Below are positions 8,421-17,423 of a stretch of DNA of 46,876 nt, piece by piece. Position 1 is the first letter of the stretch. Each line of letters begins with the position of its first letter. The DNA lies in contig NZ_JAIHAU010000019.1 in the NCBI RefSeq assembly GCF_020054945.1, forward strand, positions 1 through 46,876, given 5' to 3'. This DNA comes from Mahella sp. (GTDB taxonomy: Bacteria > Bacillota > Clostridia > Mahellales > Mahellaceae). The notes under the pieces are model-generated. The model had not been told where the DNA came from and did no database searches. It was given only the letters and a program-made list of their open reading frames with translations. Made by a program: the position numbers and the translations under genes.

Positions 8421-9353
8421 CTATCTTAACATTGTTCCTATTTCTATCTTATGCCCTCTTAAATATTCTTCAATATTCATGCGCTTTTTATTCTGTTGCT
8501 GTACCTCATCTACAGCTATGCATCCATCTTTGCACTTTATTATTATACCATATTCTCGATCTATATCAACTATTTGGCCGGGCAACGCATCCTTATAATC
8601 CGATACAATGCGGGCATGCCATATCTTGATCATGGTATCATCATAGAACACATATGCTCCAGGCCATGGTGTGACGCCGCGTATAAGGTTATATACGGTT
8701 TTAACGTCCGCATCCCAGTTTATGTGCCCCATTTCTTTTGTAAGCTTGCTGCAATAGGTGGCTTCATTATCGTTCTGCTTTATACGCGGCGCTCGGCCTT
8801 GCTCTATAAGCAGCAGTGTATCCTTCAGAACATCTTTGCTTAATGCCGCTAATCTGTCATGAAGCTGGCCTGCTGTTTCGTCGGGACGTATATCTATAGC
8901 TCGCTGCAGTATCATATCGCCCGTATCCATGCCCTCATCCATATACATTGTGGTTATGCCGGTTCGGCTTTCACCGTTTATTATAGCGAACTGTATAGGT
9001 GCCGCACCTCTGTATTTGGGCAACAGCGATGCATGGACATTTACGCAGCCTTTGGGCGGGATATCCAGCACTGATTTAGGCAGTATCTGACCAAAGGCTG
9101 TAACGACGATGACATCTGGTTTCATGTTTCTCAACTGTTCTACGAAATTCGTTTCTCTGATACGCGGCGGTTGATAAACTTGTATGCCTCGTTGCACAGC
9201 CACCTCTTTGACAGGAGGGGAGGCCAAACGACCTCCCCTTCCCTTTGGTTTATCAGGCTGCGTTACAACGCCTATCACTTCATGCCCCTGCTCCAGGATA
9301 GCCTCCAACGATGCTACCGCAAACTCAGGCGTACCCATAAACACTATCTTCAC
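8421..9353 (-). CDS. fmt: Methionyl-tRNA formyltransferase
   Basis: This enzyme formylates initiator Met-tRNA using 10-formyltetrahydrofolate. The 310-residue protein starts with VFMGTPEFAV. It has the folate-site motif HASLLPKYRGAAPI with catalytic Asn/His/Asp context, and a C-terminal OB-type tRNA-binding domain. The start codon is GTG at 9353, overlapping the def stop codon by 4 bases. This is the usual def-fmt pairing: one enzyme adds the formyl group and the other removes it. Confidence 0.95.
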   Translation of the reverse strand: MKIVFMGTPEFAVASLEAILEQGHEVIGVVTQPDKPKGRGGRLASPPVKEVAVQRGIQVYQPPRIRETNFVEQLRNMKPDVIVVTAFGQILPKSVLDIPPKGCVNVHASLLPKYRGAAPIQFAIINGESRTGITTMYMDEGMDTGDMILQRAIDIRPDETAGQLHDRLAALSKDVLKDTLLLIEQGRAPRIKQNDNEATYCSKLTKEMGHINWDADVKTVYNLIRGVTPWPGAYVFYDDTMIKIWHARIVSDYKDALPGQIVDIDREYGIIIKCKDGCIAVDEVQQQNKKRMNIEEYLRGHKIEIGTMLR

Positions 9354-9847
9354 AGAGCGGTTTCCTCCTGTTGCTCATCCGGTTCTTGTTCGGATTCCGG
9401 CTCAGGTATAACTTTATCCAAAAATACTATGCCCTCCAAATGGTCTATCTCGTGGCAAAATGCCCTGGCTATAATCCCTGTGCCCGTTATTTCACGGATC
9501 TCACCGTTTCTGTCCATTGCACGCACAGTGACCTGCTCCGGCCTTTTTACAGTGCCGCTCATGCCAGGAAAGCTGAGGCATCCTTCAAGTCCTACCTGCT
9601 CGCCCGATTGAGCGATGATCTCAGGGTTTATGAGCTCGATTATCTTATCCTCATCCATATCAGCTATGATCACAACGCGCTTTAATATGCCCACTTGCGG
9701 GGCAGCCAAGCCTACGCCCTCGGCTTTTTTCATGGTCTCAGCCATGTCATCCAGCAGCGTCAACAGTCTCTTATCTATTTTAACAACCGGTCGCGCTTTT
9801 TTACGCAGTATCGGATCCTTAAACTTTCGTATTTCTCTTAATGCCAT
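9350..9847 (-). CDS. def: Peptide deformylase
   Basis: Def removes the N-formyl group from new proteins. All three family motifs are present: GVGLAAPQVG, EGCLSFPG and HEIDHLEG, giving the metal ligands Cys, His and His. The frame is open further up to a GTG at 9859. I prefer the ATG at 9847, because the AGGAGG ribosome-binding site overlaps the GTG but is about 11 bases from the ATG. The protein is then 165 residues with a short acidic, Glu/Gln-rich tail. Confidence 0.94.
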   Translation of the reverse strand: MALREIRKFKDPILRKKARPVVKIDKRLLTLLDDMAETMKKAEGVGLAAPQVGILKRVVIIADMDEDKIIELINPEIIAQSGEQVGLEGCLSFPGMSGTVKRPEQVTVRAMDRNGEIREITGTGIIARAFCHEIDHLEGIVFLDKVIPEPESEQEPDEQQEETAL

Positions 9848-9863
9848 TTTATAATGCACCTCC

Positions 9864-12071
9864 TCACAGCATACTATACGGATTTATGTCCATGTCGGCA
9901 TATGAATATCTGTCCACCATGCGCTTTATATCATATTTGATATCATCCATTATATTGACATCTACCTTTAATATTATCTGCCAACGATACTCATCCTTTA
10001 TCTTTTCCATAGGAGCCGGCGATGGGCCTAATATCTCCACATTATTATTATAGCACATATTATTCAGATAGCAATGCAGTTCATTTGCCAGATCCTCGGC
10101 CGCTTTTATGATATCGGGCAGACGTTTGCCTGATAAAGATATTTTTATTATATCGGAAAACGGTGGATATTTAAGCCTTTCCCTTATCTCGATCTCTTGG
10201 CGGTAAAAGCTCTCGTAATCATGCCTTACGGCAGCCTGCAGGCTATAATGTTCAGGCTGATATGTCTGTACTATAACCATACCGGGTTTGGCTGCTCTAC
10301 CGGCTCTGCCTGCAACCTGTGTAACCAATTGAAATGTATCCTCCGCACTGCGAAAATCCGGTATATTAAGCGCCGTATCTGCAGCCACCACTCCTACCAG
10401 CGTCACTTCCGGAAAATCCAACCCTTTGGCTATCATTTGCGTGCCTACCAATATATCCACCTCATGGCGCCATACCAAGCGCAATATATCTCTATGAGCG
10501 TTCTTCTTAGTAACAGTATCGGTATCCATGCGTACGACACGCGCTCGTGGAAAAATCTGCTTTATATCATGCTCTATTCGCTGTGTGCCGGCTCCGAAGT
10601 ATCGTATATAGGGACTTTTGCATTTTGGGCATGCTTTGGGCACCGGCATCTTATAGCCGCAGTAATGGCATTGCAGTTGCCCTTTATCCGAGTGGTATAC
10701 AAGCGATATATCGCAGTGGGGGCATTTCATCACAAGCCCGCAGTTCCGGCATGATACAAATGTAGAAAATCCTCGTCTGTTCATGAATAGTATGCTCTGC
10801 TGGCCGGCTTTCAAATTGTATGCTATGGCCTTGAGCAGTTTTGTGCTGAAAATGCTTTTATTGCCATATGCTATTTCCTGGCGCATATCCACTATCTCCA
10901 CATGAGGCAACGGCTTGCCATTTATCCTGTCAGGCATGACCAACAAATGCATATCGCCTTTGCGGGCGGCATGATATGTTTCAAGAGATGGGGTAGCGCT
11001 GCCAAGCACCAGCACGCCTGCTTCTATATCGCAGCGCCGTCTGGCCACTTCCCTGGCGTCATATTTGGGCGTCATATCGGATTTATAACTGCTCTCCTGC
11101 TCCTCATCGAGCACTATAAGCCCCAACCGCCGCACAGGTGCGAATACAGCCGAGCGCGCGCCTACCACCACACGTGCTTGTCCGTTTTTTATACGCCACC
11201 ATTGGGCGTATTTCTCGCCCATAGAGAGGCGACTGTGCCATACCGCTATGCTGGAGCCGAATCTTGCCGTAAAAAGCGCTACCATCTGTGGTGTAAGCGA
11301 TATCTCCGGCACCAGCACTATCGCATCTTTGCCTATATCCATGGCATGTTGTATGGCTTGCAGATACACCTCTGTCTTACCGCTGCCCGTCACACCATGC
11401 AGCAAAAAAGAACCTTCGCCTTTGTCCACGGCTTTGTTTATAACCGTTATGGCTTGAAGCTGCTGTTGTACCGGCCGGACTGTGCCGATGGAGCCGGACG
11501 CCGCAGTCTCATCGTAGTCATCTTTTATGCGCACGCTTTCTTTTACAGTATACTCATATGCTATTACGCCATCCCGCTCTAATTCAGCCAACACGCTACT
11601 TATATTTTTTACGGGCACGACCTTTTTCAAAGCATTTAAAGCCATGCGACCTTTATTATCTTTTAATGCATTGATAATTGAGGATTTGGTATTATCGATA
11701 GCATCCGTCTCGTTTGTCAGTACTATCATTTTTTGAATCCTGGCCTTGACGCCCGGAGGGAGCATGCATGCCAATGCCGCACCCAGGGGGCATAGGTATT
11801 GCTCTTTCATCCATAAAGCCAAATCCAACATAGCCCTGGTGAAAATAGGCTCTTTATCCAACAACGCCTCTACAGGCTTTATTTTATCTTCTTCTATGTC
11901 AGCATGATCGGTTATATCGACGATATAACCTTCCACAAGACGGTTACCTAGCATTACTACGGCACGACGCCCTATCAGCATATCATCGCTTACATCATCG
12001 ACTATTCTATATGAATACGTATCGCTGCCTGCCGGCACATTCAGCGCCACGCTGGCAAAACGCGGCTTCAT
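9864..12071 (-). CDS. priA: Primosomal protein N', replication restart helicase
   Basis: PriA reloads the replicative helicase at stalled forks. The 735-residue protein has an N-terminal DNA-binding domain. The helicase core carries Walker A in HGVTGSGKTEVY and a Walker B box reading DEEQ, where many PriA proteins have DEEH. A zinc-binding segment with eight cysteines (CRNCG, CPHC, CHYCG, CPKC) follows, then the C-terminal helicase half with AGRAGR. It overlaps coaBC by 4 bases (ATGA) and is 16 bases from def. Confidence 0.95.
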   Translation of the reverse strand: MKPRFASVALNVPAGSDTYSYRIVDDVSDDMLIGRRAVVMLGNRLVEGYIVDITDHADIEEDKIKPVEALLDKEPIFTRAMLDLALWMKEQYLCPLGAALACMLPPGVKARIQKMIVLTNETDAIDNTKSSIINALKDNKGRMALNALKKVVPVKNISSVLAELERDGVIAYEYTVKESVRIKDDYDETAASGSIGTVRPVQQQLQAITVINKAVDKGEGSFLLHGVTGSGKTEVYLQAIQHAMDIGKDAIVLVPEISLTPQMVALFTARFGSSIAVWHSRLSMGEKYAQWWRIKNGQARVVVGARSAVFAPVRRLGLIVLDEEQESSYKSDMTPKYDAREVARRRCDIEAGVLVLGSATPSLETYHAARKGDMHLLVMPDRINGKPLPHVEIVDMRQEIAYGNKSIFSTKLLKAIAYNLKAGQQSILFMNRRGFSTFVSCRNCGLVMKCPHCDISLVYHSDKGQLQCHYCGYKMPVPKACPKCKSPYIRYFGAGTQRIEHDIKQIFPRARVVRMDTDTVTKKNAHRDILRLVWRHEVDILVGTQMIAKGLDFPEVTLVGVVAADTALNIPDFRSAEDTFQLVTQVAGRAGRAAKPGMVIVQTYQPEHYSLQAAVRHDYESFYRQEIEIRERLKYPPFSDIIKISLSGKRLPDIIKAAEDLANELHCYLNNMCYNNNVEILGPSPAPMEKIKDEYRWQIILKVDVNIMDDIKYDIKRMVDRYSYADMDINPYSML

Positions 12072-13279
12072 GTGATATCGACCTCAAAAAGACCTGCTAA
12101 TTCATCCAGTATAATATGAGCCACTTGCTCTTTTGACATTCTGGGTACTTCTTTCAAATTGCCGTCATGGCGTATTATCTTGACGGCGTTATAGTCGCTG
12201 CCAAAGCCTACTCCAGCAACGCTTACGTCATTGGCCACTATCATATCCATATTCTTATCTACCAGCTTCTGGCGCGCGTACTGCTCGATATCTTGAGTCT
12301 CAGCTGCAAAACCTACCACCTTCTGCTTGGTTTTGGTCTGTCCCAGCGTTTTTATTATATCAGGAGTCCTGATAAGAGTTATGGTCATGGTATCTTCTGT
12401 CTTTTTTATTTTGGTTGGGCTCACTTCAGCCGGCTTGTAATCGGCAGGCGCTGCGGCGCCTATTACGGCATCTACTTCTTCAAAACGGCTCACCACCGCC
12501 TCATACATGTCCTGAGCCGACATCACAGGTATAACCTCCGCCCTTGCCGGTGGCGTAAGGGCTACCGGTCCCGATATGAGCAGAACCTTTGCTCCTCTAT
12601 CCAATGCTGCTCGAGCTATTGCATACCCCATTTTACCGCTGGAATGATTGCTTATATACCTCACAGGGTCTATGGCCTCGCGCGTAGGCCCTGCCGTAAC
12701 CATAACGGTTTTGCCGTCAAGGTCGTTCTTGACGTTTAGCATCCTTATGACAGTCTGAACTATGACCTCAGGAGAGGGCAGTCGTCCCGTACCGTAATCA
12801 CCGCATGCCAAACGCCCGCTCTCGGGTTCTATCACCTCATAGCCTTTATCTTTGAGAATGCTTATGTTATGTTGGACGATAGGATTTAAGTACATATTGG
12901 TATTCATAGCAGGAGCCAACACAACTTTGGCATGCGTAGCCATAACAGTGGTGGATAACATGTCATCGGCTATACCGTTGGCTATCTTGCCTATTATATT
13001 AGCAGTAGCCGGCGCTATGAGGAATAAGTCCGCCCTCTTAGCCAGCGCTATATGCTCTATCTCATCGGCCATAAAAGGCTGAAACATATCCACCGCCACC
13101 GGATGTTCCGATATGGACTGAAATGTCAAAGGTGCGACAAATTGTGCCGCATGTCGCGTCATTATAACGTAGACATCGACGCCGGCTTTTTTTAAGCGGC
13201 TGACTATATCCACAGCCTTATAAGCAGCTATACCACCCGTTACCCCTAAAACGACCGTTTTATTATTTGACCCGTTCAT
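12068..13279 (-). CDS. coaBC: Bifunctional phosphopantothenoylcysteine decarboxylase / phosphopantothenate-cysteine ligase
   Basis: The 403-residue fusion makes 4'-phosphopantetheine in coenzyme A synthesis. The N-terminal flavoprotein half (CoaC, about 1-180) has GGIAAYKA, the APAMNTNMY substrate motif and the ACGDYGTGRL flap with the active cysteine. The C-terminal half (CoaB) has TAGPTREAIDPVR and the KIKK motif. The start region overlaps rpoZ by 17 bases. Length and domain order are normal. Confidence 0.95.
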   Translation of the reverse strand: MNGSNNKTVVLGVTGGIAAYKAVDIVSRLKKAGVDVYVIMTRHAAQFVAPLTFQSISEHPVAVDMFQPFMADEIEHIALAKRADLFLIAPATANIIGKIANGIADDMLSTTVMATHAKVVLAPAMNTNMYLNPIVQHNISILKDKGYEVIEPESGRLACGDYGTGRLPSPEVIVQTVIRMLNVKNDLDGKTVMVTAGPTREAIDPVRYISNHSSGKMGYAIARAALDRGAKVLLISGPVALTPPARAEVIPVMSAQDMYEAVVSRFEEVDAVIGAAAPADYKPAEVSPTKIKKTEDTMTITLIRTPDIIKTLGQTKTKQKVVGFAAETQDIEQYARQKLVDKNMDMIVANDVSVAGVGFGSDYNAVKIIRHDGNLKEVPRMSKEQVAHIILDELAGLFEVDIT

Positions 13280-13460
13280 ATGTGATCTTACCCTGGGCTA
13301 TCTCGCATGCAGCTATAGTAACGGGATTATTGGACGGAACATTGGATACCAGTCTAGGTTCTCCCTCCGCCAATTGTCTAGCCCTTTTTGCTACCATTAC
13401 TACCAATGTATATTTGCTATCAACCCTACTCAGCAAATCCTTAAGAGGTGGATAAATCAT
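13263..13460 (-). CDS. rpoZ: DNA-directed RNA polymerase subunit omega
   Basis: The 65-residue omega subunit helps fold and assemble the beta' subunit of RNA polymerase. The family pattern is visible: PPLKDLLSRVDSKYTLV near the start, then VAKRARQL and a conserved AACEIAQGKI segment. It sits in the standard gmk-rpoZ-coaBC order, overlapping both neighbours by a few bases, which implies translational coupling. Confidence 0.93.
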   Translation of the reverse strand: MIYPPLKDLLSRVDSKYTLVVMVAKRARQLAEGEPRLVSNVPSNNPVTIAACEIAQGKITYERVK

Positions 13461-14071
13461 TTTTCTAATCCCTCCAAATAATTTATGTAAAGATCCTTAT
13501 TGCGTTCCACCCTGCATTTTTCAGCGGTTATTATCGCGTTGATTTTTCGAGCGGCCGCTTCTACTACATCGTTTATAACGACGTAGTTATATCGGTTTAT
13601 AAAATTAAGCTCTTTATAAGAACTGTTAAAACGCTTTAATAGCTCCTCCTCGCTCTCAGTGCCCCTTTTTACTATGCGCCGTTTTAACTCTTCCATGGAC
13701 GGCGGTAATATGAATATGAATACGGCATCGTCGAATTTTTCTTTTATATTGAGCGCACCCTGTATATCTATCTCCAGTATTACATCCTTGCCTTCCATCA
13801 AACGCTCGCGCACATACGATTTGGGTGTGCCGTAATAATTGCCGTACACCTCGGCGTATTCCAAAAATTCACCGTCTTCTATCATTCGCTTGAATTCATC
13901 GACTGTCTTAAAAAAGTAATTTACGCCATCCCTCTCTCCGCGCCTGGGTGCTCTTGTAGTTACCGATATGGACAGCTCCACATTATGATTAAATCGGCAC
14001 AAAGCACGGCATATGGTTCCTTTCCCGGCCCCGGACGGGCCGGAAATAACGATAAGCAGCCCCTGTTGCAT
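13457..14071 (-). CDS. gmk: Guanylate kinase
   Basis: Gmk phosphorylates GMP to GDP with ATP. The 204-residue protein opens with the P-loop SGPSGAGKGTICR. It has the GMP-binding segment with RAPRRGERDGVNYFF and the EIDIQGA motif. The length is normal. It is followed by rpoZ with a 4-base overlap and preceded by remA by 6 bases. Confidence 0.95.
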   Translation of the reverse strand: MQQGLLIVISGPSGAGKGTICRALCRFNHNVELSISVTTRAPRRGERDGVNYFFKTVDEFKRMIEDGEFLEYAEVYGNYYGTPKSYVRERLMEGKDVILEIDIQGALNIKEKFDDAVFIFILPPSMEELKRRIVKRGTESEEELLKRFNSSYKELNFINRYNYVVINDVVEAAARKINAIITAEKCRVERNKDLYINYLEGLEK

Positions 14072-14077
14072 ATTCCT

Positions 14078-14362
14078 TTATTCATCCTCTTCATTATAAT
14101 CTTCTTCGTATTTTATGCCTTCCTGAACATTCAGCCTATGAGCCACCGTCTCAGGCAGAATAGCCGATAGTATTACATGATCGCTATCGGTAATTATTAC
14201 CGCTCTGGTCCTTCGGCCATAGGTTGCGTCTATAAGCATGCCTCTATCCCTCGCATCCTGTACTATGCGCTTTATAGGAGCTGATTCCGGACTAACTATA
14301 GCTATAAGTCTATTGGCTGATACTATATTGCCAAAACCTATATTTATCAACCGTATATTCAC
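14078..14362 (-). CDS. remA: Extracellular matrix regulator RemA family protein (DUF370)
   Basis: The protein has 94 residues and starts with GTG at 14362 behind a TTTGGAGG ribosome-binding site. The sequence [17 protein letters not shown] and the segment with [19 protein letters not shown] are characteristic of the RemA/YlzA family. In Bacillus, RemA is a DNA-binding ring activator of biofilm matrix and osmoprotection genes; in Clostridia the role is less clear. It carries an acidic tail of about 20 residues beyond the core. The yicC-remA-gmk order is conserved. Confidence 0.92.
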   Translation of the reverse strand: MNIRLINIGFGNIVSANRLIAIVSPESAPIKRIVQDARDRGMLIDATYGRRTRAVIITDSDHVILSAILPETVAHRLNVQEGIKYEEDYNEEDE

Positions 14363-14381
14363 AAAAATGCCTCCAAATCAT

Positions 14382-15104
14382 TCAATATTCTGTATCTGCT
14401 CCCTTATCTTTTCGGTGACTGTATAGCCTGGTTATCTCCTCGCTTATATCGCTTTTATCGGCATAGAGCGCTATCTCAAGCATAAGTCGATCGTTATCTA
14501 ACAGCGTATCACCCACCATTTCCTGTATCCGAGCAGCCAGCTTATCCTTGTACGCAGCTACGACTCCATCGGCTTTCAATTTTATACTGTCTACTATAGC
14601 GCGCAATCCCTCTAAGCATTCGTATATATTAGCATATAGGTTTCGCCCTTCATTGCTACGCATGGTTATAAGCTCTTCTAATGCCTTGCCCACGCATCGG
14701 AGAACCGCCTCGGACAGTACAGATTCATCGGCCATGCCATCCCATCCCGTATTCAATACGCCAGGTAAGCCTAATATATCCGCCACGCTTAATCCGCTAT
14801 ACAATCTGTAATCATCGGCCAATCTTCTGGACAGCTCTATATATGCCTTAAATGCCGTTTCATCGAATCCGGCTGTTATATTGGCTTCACCCCGCCTTTC
14901 GCATGATATCGATACATCGATTTTGCCCCTGCCCACGCTTTTCTGTATGAGCTTTTTAATATCGTTTTCCATAAACATAAGCTGCCTGGATACCCTTATA
15001 TTTATGTCGGTATAACGATGATTCACCGCCCTTATCTCAGCCAAGACATCCCATTCACCAGCGCTGCATTGGCCTCTACCATATCCGGTCATGCTTTTTA
15101 TCAT
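14382..15104 (-). pseudogene. yicC: YicC/YloC family endoribonuclease-like gene with an internal out-of-frame deletion
   Basis: The frame begins MIKSMTGYGRGQ and follows the YicC N-terminal domain. It reaches the conserved DISEEITRLYSH of the C-terminal DUF1732 domain, then ends after 240 residues, about 50 short of the family. The bases right after this point, read in the next frame, give EKIREQIQNIE and stop, which is the usual YicC C-terminus. The middle of DUF1732 is therefore missing and the junction shifts frame. The truncated protein may still fold in its N-terminal domain. YicC proteins act in RNA turnover. An assembly error is possible. Confidence 0.85.
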
Positions 15105-15178
15105 AATAGAAATCCCACACCTTCCAAATTGAAAACAGACGCTTTATAAAGCATTATCGCGTTAAAGCTCGCTATATC

Positions 15179-15184
15179 ATTATA
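15179..15184 (-). promoter_or_regulatory. Extended -10 promoter element upstream of the yicC-spoVM block
   Basis: On the minus strand the sequence TGTTATAAT occurs about 75 bases before the yicC start. It gives a perfect TATAAT with an extended TGn. No good -35 box lies at 17 bases, as expected for an extended -10 promoter. It is the best candidate for driving the long conserved block. Confidence 0.5.
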
Positions 15185-15203
15185 ACATATGCTAATCGAT
15201 AAT

Positions 15204-15226
15204 TAAACCTTTTTTTAAGGTTTTTT
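15204..15226 (-). terminator. Weak hairpin with T-runs after rqcH
   Basis: AAACCTT and AAGGTTT form an inverted repeat around a T-rich loop, flanked by A and T runs. It lies in the short gap between the rqcH stop and the yicC promoter. The stem is short and AT-rich, so this is a tentative terminator. Confidence 0.35.
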
Positions 15227-15241
15227 ATTCAAATACGACCA

Positions 15242-17008
15242 TCACACAATTCGATGCAGCTTTTTCAACAAATCGGCATTCGGAGTCACATACAGCGTTT
15301 TGTAATTTGTATATATCACCTTGCCGGGTTTGGCACCGGCCGGCTTATTTACGTATTTGCATTGGGTATAATCCACAGCAACATTGCTGGAATCGCGCCC
15401 TTTGCTGTAATGCGCCGCCAATATAGCCGCTTCAAGCAGCGTTTGCTGATCCGGCAGTTTGCCCTGGCTTCTTATTATAACATGTGAACCGGGCAAATCT
15501 TTAACATGAAACCAATAATCACTCTTAGCGGCCCATCTCAATGTCAGCATATCATTTTGAACGTTATTCTTGCCTACATATATGTCCATGCCCGTCGATG
15601 ATACAAAGTGATGAGGCTGCGATGGTTTTGCCTTGCTCTTAGCGTTATTTTTATGCCTGTGCTTTATATAACCCTGCTCCGATAACTCCTGGCGTATCTC
15701 ATCTATATCAGCCTCTTCGGTGCATCGCTCAAGATTATCCAATTGGCTTTCCAGATACTCTATTTCGTCCCTAGTCTGTTCTATCTGGGGTATTAAAGCT
15801 GCTGCAGCATTCTTGGCCTTATTATACAGCTTAAAATAACGCTGTGCATTTTCAGCCGGCGTAATTGACGGATCCAATGGGATGCTCACCTCGTCCATTG
15901 TTTGACTATAGAAATTGCTCAGTGTCGCCTCGCTCTGTCCATGTTGCAACTGATATAGATTGGATGTTATGAGTTGACCGTACAGCTTATAGCGATCCAT
16001 ATCTTCAGTCTGTGCAAGCTCCCGCTGTTGTATCTCCAACTTCCTTTTTGCCCTTTCTAAATGGGTATTGAGCAGCTTACGCAAGTCTGACGATTTTTGT
16101 TTTATATGGTCTGAGGCATCCTTCTGAGCATAGTATTGGTCTAGTACCTGGCTTATGGACCGCATATAAACCACTTGACCGTTTACACGGCGGTGTACAT
16201 GCAGCGGGGAAAAATCTACAGGATTACCTTGCTCGTCATATATTATAGCAGGCTGCCATCTTTTGTCGACCACATCGCTCCTGAAGCGCTCAAATGCATC
16301 CCATAAAACATCTAGGGCTTCCAAGGTAATCTGTTCCAGCTTCAAATTGCCGTCCATACCAGCGATAGCCGCAATTTCAGCCGCAGTAGAACGCGATATC
16401 CCATTTATGATGCCGGAAAGGGCCTGCTCCAAGCTCATCGACGCAGGTTGGCCAGGCAATCGCGAGGCCATCTCATTCTTACTGATTGAAAATGGATCGA
16501 TCTTATCCTGTTTCGGCGGGTAGACATAAGGCAGTCCTGGCAATACCTGGCGCACGCGGCTCATCTCATGGGTTATATGTTTTATGCTGTCTATGATAAC
16601 GCCATCTTTGTTGATCAGTATTATATTGCTGTGGCGTCCCATAATCTCTATCACCAGCCGCTTTGAAGTCCTGTCGCCCAGCTCGTCGTAGCTCTCCACA
16701 CCTATTTCTACGATGCGCTCGGTATCGGGCTGTTCCACTGAAACTATACGCCCTCCCTGCATATGCTTGCGCAACACCATACAGAACATAGGGGCATTCA
16801 TGGGGTTTACCATAGAACACTCGGTTAAGTTAACCCGAGCATTGGCAGCATTGGCCGAAATCAGCAGTGTACCCCCTCCGGCCTTGCCTTTGGCATGAAG
16901 TATTATTTCATCCCTTTCGGGCTGATATATCTTATCTATGCGGCAGTCTAGAATACGGCTATTCAGTTCATCTACCACACACCGCACAGCTATTGCATCT
17001 AAAGCCAT
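15242..17008 (-). CDS. rqcH: Ribosome quality control protein RqcH / Rqc2 homologue (fibronectin-binding NFACT family)
   Basis: RqcH binds obstructed 50S subunits and recruits Ala-tRNA to add C-terminal alanine tails that mark stalled peptides for degradation. The protein has the NFACT-N domain (begins MALDAIAVRCVVDELN), a central coiled-coil (about residues 280-430) and the C-terminal NFACT-R domain. That domain includes DIYVGKNNVQND and WFHVKDLPGSHVII. The frame opens upstream at a GTG, but GGGAGA lies 11 bases before the ATG at 17008, so I choose that start (588 residues). Confidence 0.92.
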   Translation of the reverse strand: MALDAIAVRCVVDELNSRILDCRIDKIYQPERDEIILHAKGKAGGGTLLISANAANARVNLTECSMVNPMNAPMFCMVLRKHMQGGRIVSVEQPDTERIVEIGVESYDELGDRTSKRLVIEIMGRHSNIILINKDGVIIDSIKHITHEMSRVRQVLPGLPYVYPPKQDKIDPFSISKNEMASRLPGQPASMSLEQALSGIINGISRSTAAEIAAIAGMDGNLKLEQITLEALDVLWDAFERFRSDVVDKRWQPAIIYDEQGNPVDFSPLHVHRRVNGQVVYMRSISQVLDQYYAQKDASDHIKQKSSDLRKLLNTHLERAKRKLEIQQRELAQTEDMDRYKLYGQLITSNLYQLQHGQSEATLSNFYSQTMDEVSIPLDPSITPAENAQRYFKLYNKAKNAAAALIPQIEQTRDEIEYLESQLDNLERCTEEADIDEIRQELSEQGYIKHRHKNNAKSKAKPSQPHHFVSSTGMDIYVGKNNVQNDMLTLRWAAKSDYWFHVKDLPGSHVIIRSQGKLPDQQTLLEAAILAAHYSKGRDSSNVAVDYTQCKYVNKPAGAKPGKVIYTNYKTLYVTPNADLLKKLHRIV

Positions 17009-17047
17009 ATCAAAATGTTCTCCCACTATCTATATTCTTTATACCTT

Positions 17048-17078
17048 ATTATAACATAGTATTTATACCTTGTGTCAG
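17048..17078 (-). promoter_or_regulatory. Promoter of rqcH
   Basis: On the minus strand, CTGACA (17073-17078) and an extended -10 TGTTATAAT (hexamer 17048-17053) are separated by 19 bases. They lie about 40 bases before the rqcH start. Confidence 0.45.
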
Positions 17079-17166
17079 ATAAAGCGATAAGGTTGGAATA
17101 GAAATGGCGCGGCATAGAGCGTTTGGCCGCGGATAGAATTGTTATTTACGTTTAACCCCAACAAAT

Positions 17167-17191
17167 AAGGTGCAGGATTATCCCGCACCTT
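17167..17191 (-). terminator. Terminator after the activase/61-aa gene operon
   Basis: AAGGTGC-A-GGA (17167-17177) pairs with TCC-C-GCACCTT (17181-17191) with a single mismatch. The hairpin begins immediately after the stop codon of the 61-residue gene. It is followed on the minus strand by a T-rich run (TATTTGTT), and it also has a short T-run on the plus strand. Confidence 0.65.
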
Positions 17192-17377
17192 TTATGTCTG
17201 ATCGGTACCAGCCAATTCTTTATCGAATATCTTGCAGCTCCCATCATGCCAATGCACGCAATTGCTGCAACTTACCTCATCCTGATTAACAACATCGCTC
17301 ATAGCCGAATTGATGGAGCGATACTCTTCGCATATCGAGGCTACGTACCTTCTCTGTTGAATACTGGGGGACTCCAT
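17192..17377 (-). CDS. Small cysteine-containing protein of unknown function (61 aa)
   Basis: The 61-residue frame has a strong AGGAGG ribosome-binding site and is followed directly by a terminator, so it is a real gene. The C-terminal half contains CSNCVHWHDGSC, a CxxC...H...C arrangement that could bind a metal or an iron-sulphur cluster. The N-terminal half is polar and probably helical. It lies 46 bases after the dehydratase activase gene and looks like the last gene of that operon. I do not recognise a named family. Confidence 0.65.
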   Translation of the reverse strand: MESPSIQQRRYVASICEEYRSINSAMSDVVNQDEVSCSNCVHWHDGSCKIFDKELAGTDQT

Positions 17378-17423
17378 AAATAGCGCCTCCTTTTTATATT
17401 AGTATTCGCCTCTTGAATCAAGT

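Noticed and set aside
10902-11582. 226-codon plus-strand frame opposite priA
   Set aside because: It lies wholly inside the intact priA gene on the other strand, lacks a ribosome-binding site and shows no family pattern; it is a shadow frame.
16566-16820. 84-codon minus-strand frame inside rqcH
   Set aside because: It is an alternative frame on the same strand within the conserved rqcH sequence and has no start signals.
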